The notes under the pieces: generated by a model
Told to the model about the DNA's origin: nothing
Database searches by the model: none
Seen by the model: only the letters and a program-made list of their open reading frames with translations
NCBI GenBank assembly: GCA_934655755.1
Contig: CAKUHA010000002.1
Coordinates: 62,001-126,000, forward strand
Direction: 5' to 3'
DNA length: 64,000 nucleotides
From: an uncultured Collinsella sp.
GTDB lineage: Bacteria > Actinomycetota > Coriobacteriia > Coriobacteriales > Coriobacteriaceae
Position numbers and translations under genes: made by a program
Part shown: positions 48,663 to 56,333 of the stretch, piece after piece
Position numbering within the stretch: the stretch's first letter is position 1
Layout of the letters: every line of letters begins with the position of its first letter

Positions 48663-48730
48663 CGGGGAATATAGGGTTAACGTTCACCCTATATTCCCCG
48701 TTCGCGTTACACTAAGGTTAACGTTCACCC
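48663..48730 (+). promoter_or_regulatory. GH105 promoter region: operator inside a 38-bp palindrome plus second operator
   Basis: CGGGGAATATAGGG and CCCTATATTCCCCG (48663-48700) form perfect arms around TTAACGTTCA, an operator variant. A second TTAACGTTCACCC lies at 48718-48730, right after a possible -10 TACACT (48708-48713). Centres are 41 bp apart. The palindrome could also end the upstream esterase transcript, coupling termination and regulation. Confidence 0.65.
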
Positions 48731-48755
48731 ATCATTAACGTCAGAGGGGACAGCA

Positions 48756-49994
48756 ATGGGTTGCAATCAGATTCTGGATAGCTACATCGAGCAGCTGATC
48801 GAGACGTCTACGCCGCAGGCACCCGCTTGGAACATCGAAAAGCTCCGTGCCGGCAAGGAGAACACCTGGAACTACATCGATGGCTGCATGATCAAGGCAC
48901 TCATCGAGCTGTACGAGATCACGGGTGAGCAGCGCTACCTGACCTTCGCCGACGACTACATCGACTTCTTTGTCCAGGAAGACGGCACCATCAAGCATTA
49001 CAACCCCGAGGAGTACAACCTCGACAACGTAAACGCGGGCAAGACCCTCTATAAGCTGTATGACCTGGTTGGCAAGCCCAAATACCGTGCCGCCATGGAC
49101 ACCATTTACCGTCAGCTCGAGACACAGCCGCGCACCAAAGAGGGCGTCTTTTGGCACAAGGCCGTCTACCCCAACCAGATTTGGCTCGACGGCATGTACA
49201 TGGCGCAGCCGTTCTACATGCAGTACGAGCTGAGCTTCCACAACCGCCGCGCCTGCTCGGACAGCTTCCATATGTTCCAGGTCGTGCACGACCTTATGCG
49301 CAACCCGCTCAACGGTCTGTATTATCACGCCTACGACGCGAGCCGCAAGCAGTTCTGGTGCGATCCGGTTACCGGTCTTTCGGCCAACTTCTGGCTGCGT
49401 GCCGAGGGTTGGTTTGCCATGGCGCTCATCGATACCTGGGAGCTCATGCCGCCCTCGATGTCGGCCGAGAAGGACGAGATCCGCAAGATGTTCCACGACC
49501 TGATCGACGCCATGCTGCCGTATCAGGACGAGAAGACCGGCATGTGGCACCAGGTCATCAACCTGCCCAACATCGCTCCCAACTATCTGGAGGAGAGCGG
49601 TAGTGCCATCTTTGCAAACGCCATCATGAAGGGCGTGCGCCTGGGCGTGCTGGGCGAGCGCTATTACCAGTATGGCCGCCGCGCCTTCGACGGCATCTGC
49701 GAGACTTGCCTGTCCGAGCACGATGGGCAGCTGGCGCTCGACAACATCTGCCTGGTCGCGGGCCTGGGCAACACCACGCACCGCGAGGGCACCTTTGGCT
49801 ACTACATGAGCGAGCCCATCGTCAAAAACGACGCGAAGGGCGTGGCGCCGCTGGTGCTGGCCTATATCGAGACCATGCACCACGACAAGCTGGCCGGCAA
49901 GCGCGACCCGCTGGCCCCCTCGGGCGTGTGCTCCATCGAGGACCCGTTTGGCGGATACACCCCGGGCATCAACGCTTGCAAGGGATGTGAATAG
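48756..49994 (+). CDS. GH105 unsaturated rhamnogalacturonyl/galacturonyl hydrolase
   Basis: 412-residue (alpha/alpha)6-barrel enzyme, YteR/YesR-like. The catalytic Asp145 lies in NQIWLDGMYMAQPF, matching Asp143 of YteR. It cleaves the 4,5-unsaturated uronate left at the non-reducing end by pectate or rhamnogalacturonan lyases, releasing unsaturated galacturonate. The motifs WLRAEGWFAMAL and IAPNYLEESGSAIFANAI are typical. No signal peptide. Under its own operator pair. The product would be handled by the RpiB-type isomerase and SDR encoded at 55-57 kb. Confidence 0.9.
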   Translation: MGCNQILDSYIEQLIETSTPQAPAWNIEKLRAGKENTWNYIDGCMIKALIELYEITGEQRYLTFADDYIDFFVQEDGTIKHYNPEEYNLDNVNAGKTLYKLYDLVGKPKYRAAMDTIYRQLETQPRTKEGVFWHKAVYPNQIWLDGMYMAQPFYMQYELSFHNRRACSDSFHMFQVVHDLMRNPLNGLYYHAYDASRKQFWCDPVTGLSANFWLRAEGWFAMALIDTWELMPPSMSAEKDEIRKMFHDLIDAMLPYQDEKTGMWHQVINLPNIAPNYLEESGSAIFANAIMKGVRLGVLGERYYQYGRRAFDGICETCLSEHDGQLALDNICLVAGLGNTTHREGTFGYYMSEPIVKNDAKGVAPLVLAYIETMHHDKLAGKRDPLAPSGVCSIEDPFGGYTPGINACKGCE

Positions 49995-49995
49995 C

Positions 49996-50901
49996 GTGGG
50001 GGCCATTACTCCGGGCGTGCGCCTGCACGACCTTCCGCAGGGAACGGTCGAGGAGCGTATTCGCATGGCAGGCGAGCTGGGCTTTTCGTGCATTCAGTTG
50101 CCGAGCAAGGTGCTCTATAAGTCGATGGGCATCAACCGCTTGGGCCTGACGCGCGAGCTTGCCGACCACCTGCGTGCGGTACTCGACGAGGCGGGCGTCT
50201 CGGTCGCTGTGTTCGGTTGTTATAAGAATCTGGCAACCCCCGATCGCCAGCAGCTCATGGATAACTTTGCCGAGTATGAGGCATGCCTGAACTTTGCCAA
50301 GATGCTCGGCGGCTGTCCGGTGGGTACCGAGACCGGTCGTCCTAACGTACAGAACGCCGTGGCGGACGACCGCATGACCGACGAGGCGCTCGACGCATTT
50401 GTGGAGGGTCTCAAGTATGTCTGTGGTCGCGCCGAGGCAATGGACGGTCAGATTTTGATTGAACCCGGTTGGAACGAGACGGTTAACACGCCCCAGCGTT
50501 GCCGCGAGGTGCTCGAGCGCGTGCCGAGCTCGGCGCTCGGTGTGATTTACGACCCGGTGTCGCTGCTGCATCCGAGCGTTGTCGGCGAGGCACAGGAGAT
50601 TACATCGGACATGCTCTATCTGTGCGGCAGCAAGATTCGCGTGCTGCATGCTAAGGATTTTGAGGTCGTGGATAACGAGGACGAGGCCGGCTGGTGCGAC
50701 GGCACAGGCTCGCGTCTGGTGTGCCATGGCGTGGGCGAGACGGGTCGTTACGACTTTGAGCCCGTCGTTGCCTGGGCCGCCGCTGCCTGCCCGGGTATTC
50801 CGTGCGTGGTCGAGAACAGCGTGCCGGCGACGGCGGCCGGCTGCCTGACGACGCTCGAGCGCATGTCTGCTCGTTGCGAAGGCGCGCATCGGGAGATGTA
50901 G
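49996..50901 (+). CDS. Sugar phosphate isomerase/epimerase-like TIM-barrel protein
   Basis: 301 residues of the xylose isomerase-like/AP-endonuclease-2 superfamily. Metal-site candidates are the Glu in ILIEPGWN, the Asp in VIYDPVSLLHPS and the His/Asp in VLHAKDFE. It starts at a GTG one base after the GH105 stop, with AAGGGA 11 bases before, and is therefore co-transcribed with GH105. The reaction is unknown; epimerisation or isomerisation of a uronate or a side-chain sugar freed from rhamnogalacturonan is plausible. Related members act on hydroxypyruvate, tagatose or inosose. Confidence 0.8.
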   Translation: MGAITPGVRLHDLPQGTVEERIRMAGELGFSCIQLPSKVLYKSMGINRLGLTRELADHLRAVLDEAGVSVAVFGCYKNLATPDRQQLMDNFAEYEACLNFAKMLGGCPVGTETGRPNVQNAVADDRMTDEALDAFVEGLKYVCGRAEAMDGQILIEPGWNETVNTPQRCREVLERVPSSALGVIYDPVSLLHPSVVGEAQEITSDMLYLCGSKIRVLHAKDFEVVDNEDEAGWCDGTGSRLVCHGVGETGRYDFEPVVAWAAAACPGIPCVVENSVPATAAGCLTTLERMSARCEGAHREM

Positions 50902-50997
50902 CGTGGCCGACGGTCGCTACGGGCGGTCGTTTTGCCGGTACTGGGCAGCATCTGGAACTGCCCACTATTGTGTTGATGCGAATCAGAGGGGAATCGC

Positions 50998-52215
50998 GTG
51001 GCTATCCACATTGTCGAGGAAGCAAATCGTTGTTTGGGTTGTAAAAGGGCGTTCTGCCAGATCAAGGGCTGTCCGGTGCAGACGCCTATCCCGCAGGTCA
51101 TCGATCTGTTTAAGCAGCGTCGTCTAGAAGAAGCGGGCGAGCTGCTGTTCCAGAACAACCCGATGAGCGCGGTCTGCTCCATGGTGTGCAACCATTCCGG
51201 CCAGTGTGAGGGTTCATGCATCCAGGGTCGCAAAGGCACGCCGGTGCATTTCTCAAGCATCGAGAACTATATCTCGACGGCCTATCTCGACCGCAAGGAG
51301 TGGACGCCTGCGCCGTCGTGTGGCATGCAGGTCGCCGTGGTCGGCTCCGGTCCTGCCGGTATTACCGTGGCCATTAAGATGGCCCAGCTGGGCTGCGCTG
51401 TCACCGTGTTTGAGCAGCGCCCCGAGATCGGCGGCGTGCTGGAGTACGGCATCCCCGAGTTCCGCCTGCCGCGCTCGCTGGTGCAAAAGTACCGCCACGT
51501 GATGTGCTCGCTCGGTGTGCGCGTGCGCCCCTCGACCACTATCGGCGGCGCGCTGCATATCGATGACCTGCTGCGCGACGGCTACGACGCGGTCTTTGTG
51601 GGTACCGGCACTTGGCGTGCCCGTAAGCTGGGGATTCCCGGCGAGTCGCGCGGTAACGTGCTGTTTGGTATCGACTATCTGGTCGACCCCACAAGTGTGG
51701 CGATCGGGCAGAACGTGGCGGTTATCGGCGCTGGTAACGTCGCTATGGATGTTGCCCGTACCGCACTGCGCTCGGGTGCTCGCAAGGTTACCGTGTATGC
51801 CCGCTCGCGCCACATCTCTGCCATCGATGATGAGGTCGAGCTGACCGAGCTCGACGGTGCCGAGATTGTGTGCGGCAAGGCTATCTGCGCCATCGACGAC
51901 AACGGCCCCGTGTTCGAGACGGCTATCTTTGACGAGGACAACAACGTGGTGGGCTACGAGGAAGAGCTCGACCATGCCGCGGCCGACACCATCGTCATCG
52001 CGGCCTCGCAGGTGCCCAAGGACAAGCTTGTGCTTACGACGGGCGGTCTGGAGACCGATCATCGCGGCCTGCTTTCGGTTGATGAGCACGGCATGACCAC
52101 CGTGCCCGGCGTCTTTGCTGCCGGCGACGTGGTCAACGGCCCGCTGACGGTAGTCCATGCCGTAGCCGGCGCCAAGCTCGCCGTCGAAGGCATGACATCC
52201 TACCTGGGCCTCTAA
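50998..52215 (+). CDS. NAD(P)-dependent oxidoreductase of the glutamate synthase small-subunit (GltD) family
   Basis: 405 residues. Two Cys clusters at the N-terminus, CLGCKRAFCQIKGCP (12-26) and CSMVCNHSGQCEGSC, bind [4Fe-4S] centres as in GltD, dihydropyrimidine dehydrogenase and sulfide dehydrogenase. A GSGPAG FAD-binding loop (about 118), PRSLVQKYRH and GAGNVAMDVAR (NAD(P) loop) follow. No glutamate synthase large subunit is present, so electron transfer to another partner is likely, perhaps the enoate reductase-like protein encoded next. GAGGGGA precedes the GTG start. Confidence 0.85.
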   Translation: MAIHIVEEANRCLGCKRAFCQIKGCPVQTPIPQVIDLFKQRRLEEAGELLFQNNPMSAVCSMVCNHSGQCEGSCIQGRKGTPVHFSSIENYISTAYLDRKEWTPAPSCGMQVAVVGSGPAGITVAIKMAQLGCAVTVFEQRPEIGGVLEYGIPEFRLPRSLVQKYRHVMCSLGVRVRPSTTIGGALHIDDLLRDGYDAVFVGTGTWRARKLGIPGESRGNVLFGIDYLVDPTSVAIGQNVAVIGAGNVAMDVARTALRSGARKVTVYARSRHISAIDDEVELTELDGAEIVCGKAICAIDDNGPVFETAIFDEDNNVVGYEEELDHAAADTIVIAASQVPKDKLVLTTGGLETDHRGLLSVDEHGMTTVPGVFAAGDVVNGPLTVVHAVAGAKLAVEGMTSYLGL

Positions 52216-52232
52216 TCCATCCCACCCTTATC

Positions 52233-52305
52233 AGTTGCGGTGAAATAGTTCCTGTTTGGTGCGCCAAGAGCCTCATTCGGGAACTATTCCACCGCAACTT
52301 TTTTG
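52233..52305. repeat. AGTTGCGGTG palindromic repeat, copy 2 (with U-run)
   Basis: AGTTGCGGTGAAATAGTTCC pairs with GGAACTATTCCACCGCAACT, followed by TTTTTT. This copy would serve as an intrinsic terminator for the upstream oxidoreductase gene. Confidence 0.8.
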
Positions 52306-52415
52306 TGCGTCGAGCGAAAGCTGGGGGAGTGCGTGCGGCTGTGCGCCGGGCGGATACTGTTACGATAGAGGAATCAGCAAATGCCGCCACGCGGCTCAAA
52401 CGAAAGGAAGCCTGC

Positions 52416-54365
52416 ATGGAGTCCTCCGCCTATCCGATGCTCTTTAGCCCCATCAAGGTTGGTACGACCGAGGTCAAGAACCGCGTCTTTATGCCGCCGG
52501 TGTCCACCAACCTGGCCGATCACGGCTATGTGACCGACGACCTGGTCGACCACTATCGTGCCCGTGCCAAGGGCGGCGTGGGTCTCATCATCACCGAGGT
52601 CGTGACCGTCGAGCCCACCTACACCTACCTGCCGGGCGATATGTGCTGCTACGATGACACGTTCATCCCTGGTTGGGAAAAGCTCGCCGCCGCCGTGCAC
52701 GAGTACGGCTGCAAGATCATGCCGCAGCTCTTCCACCCCGCCTATATGGCCTTTAACGTTCCGGGCACGCCGCGCCTGATCGCCCCGTCCTTCGTGGGCC
52801 CGTCCTATGCTCGCGAGGCACCGCGCCCCATCACGGTTGACGAGATTCATGAGCTCACGCACCAGTTTGGCGACGCTGCCGTGCGTATGCAGAAGGCCGG
52901 CGTCGATGGCGTCGAGGTCCATGCGGCGCACGCCCACGGCATGCTCGGTGGCTTCTTGACCCCGCTCTACAACAAGCGTACCGATGAGTACGGCGGCTCG
53001 CTCGACGCCCGCATGCGCTTCTTGCTCGAGGTCATCGCCGAGATTCGCGAGCGCTGCGGCAAGGATTTCATCATCGACGTCCGCATCTCGGGCGACGAGT
53101 ACACCGATGGCGGCCTGACCCTCAACGACATGATCTATGTCTCGCGTCGCCTGGAGAAGGCCGGCGTCGACATGATCCACGTGTCGGGCGGCACCACCAT
53201 CAAGCGCGGCTCCGCGATTCCCGCCGCTGGTACCCAGCAGGCCTCGCATGCCGCGTGCTCTCGTGAGATCAAAAAGCATGTGAACATTCCCGTCGCCACG
53301 GTCGGCCGCATCAACGAGGCATGGATTGCCGAGGAGCTGATCGAGGACGGCGCCGCCGACATCTGCATGATGGGCCGCGCCAACCTGTGCGATGCCGAGT
53401 TCTGCAACAAGGCGGCTGCCGGCAACGCCGACGAGATTCGCCCCTGCATCGGCTGCCTGCGCTGCCTGAACGGCATCATGTTCGGTAAGCGTATCTCCTG
53501 CACCGTCAACCCCGATGTCGAGCGCGACGAGGCCGGCTACGAGCCTGCCGCCGAGGCCAAGAACGTGCTCGTTGTGGGTGCCGGTCCCGCTGGCATGGAG
53601 GCGGCGTTCATTGCCGCCAAGCGCGGACATAACGTGGTGCTCGTGGACAAGCAGGACGAGCCGGGCGGCGAGATGCGCATCGCTGCCGTTCCGCCGGCAA
53701 AGCAGGAGCTCACCCGCGTTATCAAGTACCAGTATCGTCGTCTGGCCGAGGCGGGCGTAAAGTGCATCTTTGGTACCGAGCTTTCGGCCGAGGACATCCA
53801 GCGCGACTACGCCGGGTACGAGGTCGTCCTGGCCTATGGTGCCGAGCCCATCGCTCCGGCCTTTATGCAGGGCTTTAAGCAGGTCATGACGGCTGACGAC
53901 CTGCTGGGTGGCAATGCCTTCCCGGGCAAGAAGATCGTCATCGTGGGCGGCGGCACCGTCGGCTGCGAGACGGCAGACTACCTGGCCCCGCTGGTCAACG
54001 ACCTGTCGCCTGCCAACCGTGACGTCACCGTCATCGAGATGACCAAGACCCTTGCCGCCAACGAGGGCGGCGCCGGCCGCGCGGTGCTCATCACGCGCAT
54101 GCTCTCTAAGGGCGTCCACGTGCTGACCGAGGCCAAGGTGACCGAGATCACCGAGGACACTATCAGCTACGAGAAGGACGGCGAGATCCACACCATCACC
54201 GGTGCGGATACGCTGGTGCTGGCGATGGGCTACCGCCCCAACACCAAGCTGGCCGACGACCTGGCCGCTGCCGGCGTTACCGCCCACGTGCTGGGCGACG
54301 CCAACAAGTGCGGCAACATCCGCGACGCCATCGGCGACGGCTACAAAGTGGCCTGCGCCCTCTAG
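52416..54365 (+). CDS. NADH:flavin oxidoreductase / 2-enoate reductase family protein
   Basis: 649 residues: an Old Yellow Enzyme-type FMN barrel (about 8-340), a [4Fe-4S] cluster site CIGCLRC...C (Cys344, 347, 350, 362) and a C-terminal FAD/NAD(P) module with VVGAGPAGMEAA and IVGGGTVGCETADYL. The architecture is that of 2,4-dienoyl-CoA reductase FadH, clostridial enoate reductase, BaiCD/BaiH and trimethylamine dehydrogenase. The Cys spacing is C-x2-C-x2-C-x11-C, one residue shorter than FadH. It should reduce an activated C=C bond; plant phenolics, bile acids or enoates are candidates. AAAGGAAG precedes the ATG at 52416. Confidence 0.88.
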   Translation: MESSAYPMLFSPIKVGTTEVKNRVFMPPVSTNLADHGYVTDDLVDHYRARAKGGVGLIITEVVTVEPTYTYLPGDMCCYDDTFIPGWEKLAAAVHEYGCKIMPQLFHPAYMAFNVPGTPRLIAPSFVGPSYAREAPRPITVDEIHELTHQFGDAAVRMQKAGVDGVEVHAAHAHGMLGGFLTPLYNKRTDEYGGSLDARMRFLLEVIAEIRERCGKDFIIDVRISGDEYTDGGLTLNDMIYVSRRLEKAGVDMIHVSGGTTIKRGSAIPAAGTQQASHAACSREIKKHVNIPVATVGRINEAWIAEELIEDGAADICMMGRANLCDAEFCNKAAAGNADEIRPCIGCLRCLNGIMFGKRISCTVNPDVERDEAGYEPAAEAKNVLVVGAGPAGMEAAFIAAKRGHNVVLVDKQDEPGGEMRIAAVPPAKQELTRVIKYQYRRLAEAGVKCIFGTELSAEDIQRDYAGYEVVLAYGAEPIAPAFMQGFKQVMTADDLLGGNAFPGKKIVIVGGGTVGCETADYLAPLVNDLSPANRDVTVIEMTKTLAANEGGAGRAVLITRMLSKGVHVLTEAKVTEITEDTISYEKDGEIHTITGADTLVLAMGYRPNTKLADDLAAAGVTAHVLGDANKCGNIRDAIGDGYKVACAL

Positions 54366-54373
54366 TCAACCCC

Positions 54374-54440
54374 TTGGTGCATGGGGGTCAGGTTGCTTTG
54401 CACCAACTTGGTGCATGCAAACCTGGCCCCTTTGCACCAG
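54374..54440. repeat. Imperfect inverted repeat at the left edge of the TA cassette
   Basis: GGTGCATGGGGGTCAGGTTGC is an inverted, slightly altered copy of the 35-bp repeat that follows at 54408. Together they form a hairpin between the reductase stop codon and the TA promoter. Confidence 0.65.
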
Positions 54441-54442
54441 TC
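54408..54442 (+). repeat. 35-bp direct repeat flanking the TA cassette, left copy
   Basis: It begins TTGGTGCATGCAAACCTG and ends TTTGCACCAGTC. The copy at 55355-55389 differs by one base. Confidence 0.85.
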
Positions 54443-54455
54443 ATCTTGCTTCTGT

Positions 54456-54483
54456 GTATGATATTGTATTGATAATGTCATAC
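54456..54483 (+). promoter_or_regulatory. Operator/promoter of the TA operon
   Basis: GTATGA and TCATAC are perfect outer arms of a 28-bp dyad that contains a -10-like GATAAT (54471-54476); TTGCTT at 54446 could be the -35. The dyad ends 11 bp before the start codon, so the RelB-like domain of the first gene could autorepress here. Confidence 0.6.
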
Positions 54484-54494
54484 AGGAGGCTAAG

Positions 54495-54983
54495 ATGAAT
54501 GCGTCAATTTTGAGCGTCCGTGTTGATGCATCAATTAAGGAATCGTTTGCCGAGCTCTGCGAGGAACTCGGCATGACGTCTTCCGTGGCGGTCAACATGT
54601 TCATGCGACAGATGCTGCGGGAGCGGTCGCTTCCATTCACCCCTTCTCTTTCAGTCGAAAGGGGCGGGGGTAAGACCGACGTTTTGACCGTTGGCGAAAT
54701 CAAGGATGCCGTTATTCGCGCGGCGGGTACTCGAAAGGCGATTCGGTCGGTCACGTTGTTCGGCTCGTATGCCCGGCGTGACGCAAATGCCGATAGTGAT
54801 ATCGACCTGCGCATAGAGGTCGATCCCGATGCGACATTTGGGTTATTCGCGCTTTCCTCGTTCGCAGAGGAGATCAAAGAGGCCACAGGCAAGCAGGTCG
54901 ACGTCGTTTCGAGCGAACACTTGCGAGAAGACATTGCGCAGGCCATCGAGAGGGAGGGTGTGGTGCTGTATGTTCGCCCGTAA
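54495..54983 (+). CDS. Fusion antitoxin: RelB/DinJ-type ribbon-helix-helix plus MNT nucleotidyltransferase
   Basis: 162 residues. Residues 1-50 match RelB/DinJ antitoxins (SVRVDASIKESFAELCEELGM, then VAVNMFMRQMLRERSLPF), a DNA-binding ribbon-helix-helix. Residues about 65-162 are a minimal nucleotidyltransferase with GSYARRDANADSDIDL (90-105), metal-binding Asp102 and Asp104. MNT antitoxins (MntA) neutralise HEPN toxins by adding AMP to a toxin tyrosine. Here the partner HEPN gene overlaps by 14 bp. The fusion joins autoregulation and enzymatic antitoxicity in one chain. AGGAGG precedes the ATG. Confidence 0.88.
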   Translation: MNASILSVRVDASIKESFAELCEELGMTSSVAVNMFMRQMLRERSLPFTPSLSVERGGGKTDVLTVGEIKDAVIRAAGTRKAIRSVTLFGSYARRDANADSDIDLRIEVDPDATFGLFALSSFAEEIKEATGKQVDVVSSEHLREDIAQAIEREGVVLYVRP

Positions 54984-55335
54984 ATCAGATGCGTTGCGCG
55001 CCCAGGAGATTCTCGAGGCGATTGATGAGACGACCGAGAGAATCAAAGCGTTCGGTGTGACGGAAGTCGAGTTCCTCCATGCGGATGACATCAAGGCCAG
55101 GACGCTCGCCGATTCTCTCCTTATGTGTGCCCTTAGGGTGACAGAGGAGGCGGGTAAGCTGTCCGAGAAGGCGCAGCGACTGCATCCCGAGATTGAGTGG
55201 CGCGGTATCATCGGGATGCGTAACTATCTTGCCCATGATTACGGCAACGTCGATCGTGCCGTGGTTTGGGACGCGGTGACATCAGAGTTTCCCACTCTTG
55301 CAGCGGCATGCCGGCAGATTATCGAGGAATCTTAA
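54970..55335 (+). CDS. HEPN-domain toxin (HepT-like)
   Basis: 121-residue all-helical protein with the HEPN RNase motif RNYLAHDY (Arg84, His89, Tyr91), i.e. R-x4-H-x-Y, the form in which Tyr is the AMPylation target of MntA. It overlaps the antitoxin by 14 bp in another frame, so the two are co-translated. Expected role: a ribonuclease that stops growth when not modified. The cassette lies between 35-bp direct repeats. The antitoxin gene is first, as usual for RelB-type operons. Confidence 0.88.
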   Translation: MFARKSDALRAQEILEAIDETTERIKAFGVTEVEFLHADDIKARTLADSLLMCALRVTEEAGKLSEKAQRLHPEIEWRGIIGMRNYLAHDYGNVDRAVVWDAVTSEFPTLAAACRQIIEES

Positions 55336-55354
55336 ACGGGCTGCCCTTGCGGTT

Positions 55355-55389
55355 TTGGTGCATGCAAACCTGACCCCTTTGCACCAGTC
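55355..55389 (+). repeat. 35-bp direct repeat flanking the TA cassette, right copy
   Basis: Identical to 54408-54442 except one base (A for G in CCTGACCCC). It follows the toxin stop codon by 19 bp. Confidence 0.85.
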
Positions 55390-55399
55390 GATAGATAGC

Positions 55400-55440
55400 A
55401 AAAAGCGGCGGTCGTCCCGTGTTGGGGCGGCCGCCGCTTG
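55400..55440 (-). terminator. Terminator of the kduD-dhuI strand
   Basis: AAGCGGCGG with CCGCCGCTT and inner GTCGTCCC/GGGGCGGC; on the - strand it is followed by TTTTTGCT. Confidence 0.85.
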
Positions 55441-55463
55441 CGTTTAGCTGCGATGGGTCGCGA

Positions 55464-56105
55464 TTAGAGACCCAGGAGCTCCTTGACCTTGGCGATGATG
55501 GCCTCGTCGGTGGCGTTGGCGAAGAAGTACTCCTGGAAGTGCTCGCCAGCCAGAGCGCCCTTGACCAGGTCCTGGTCGATCTCGCCCAGGACGTCGACGA
55601 GCGGACGCATGGTCACAGCGCGGACGCCGTCGAGGATCTTCTTGTTGCGCTGCTCGGGCTCAACACGCTCGGCAGGATAGCCGTTGCCCGAACCAAAGCC
55701 GAAGAGCTTCTCGAAAGTGTACTCGAGGTTGAGCTCCTGGCCCCAGCCGTTCTTGAGGGCGAAGGGCATGGCGACGGCGTTACCGTCGTTGACCTGGGCG
55801 AAGGTGTAGGCATCCAGCGGGTCGGCGACATGGCCGCAGAGCACGCCGGGGAAGGAGTTGCAGGCGAGCATGGCGCCCTCGCCGGTGCCGCAGCCGGTCA
55901 CGACATAGTCGGCAGCGCCGGAGTTGAGCAGCACGGCGGCAAGGATGCCGTTCTGAACGTAGGTGAGCGGCTTGGAGTCGGCATCGGCATACATACCGTA
56001 GTTAAAGACGGTGTGGCCCATGGGCTCGACAACCTTCTTAAGGGCAGCCTCGATCATGGGGTTCTTGGAGTTCTGGGAGTTCTCGTTGATGAGAGCGATC
56101 TTCAT
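55464..56105 (-). CDS. RpiB/LacAB-family sugar isomerase, probable DhuI-type uronate isomerase
   Basis: 213 residues. The RpiB-type active site is visible: VVTGCGTGEGAMLACN (Cys in GCGTG) and HVADPLDAYTFAQVNDGNAVAMP. It is longer than ribose-5-phosphate isomerase B (about 150) because of a C-terminal extension (about 135-213). In streptococci an RpiB-family isomerase, DhuI, converts 4-deoxy-L-threo-5-hexosulose uronate to 2,5-diketo-3-deoxygluconate next to an SDR partner, DhuD. The same pairing is seen here, with the SDR gene 228 bp upstream on the same strand. Function is inferred from family and context; no KduI is seen in the window. Confidence 0.8.
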   Translation of the reverse strand: MKIALINENSQNSKNPMIEAALKKVVEPMGHTVFNYGMYADADSKPLTYVQNGILAAVLLNSGAADYVVTGCGTGEGAMLACNSFPGVLCGHVADPLDAYTFAQVNDGNAVAMPFALKNGWGQELNLEYTFEKLFGFGSGNGYPAERVEPEQRNKKILDGVRAVTMRPLVDVLGEIDQDLVKGALAGEHFQEYFFANATDEAIIAKVKELLGL

Positions 56106-56130
56106 TGCGAAATACCTTCCTATTTCTAAC

Positions 56131-56193
56131 TTGCGGTGAAATACAGACTGTTTTGCCTGATGGAAGCCAAAATCAATCCTTATTTCACCGCAA
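56131..56193. repeat. AGTTGCGGTG palindromic repeat, copy 3
   Basis: TTGCGGTGAAATA pairs with TATTTCACCGCAA; the loop has CTGTTTTGCC like other copies. It lies between the isomerase start and the SDR stop. A CATAGGCC/GGCCATG hairpin follows near 56270. Confidence 0.75.
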
Positions 56194-56333
56194 CTACTAA
56201 ATGAACCTAAATGTGGGCAGTTGCGGCGAGGGCGCGTGAGGTGCGTCAGCTCGCCGCGAAAGAGGAGGGCATAGGCCTTTTGGCCATGCCCGACGAATGA
56301 GCCGCGAGATGGCGTGGCTCACGCGGCCGCAGC

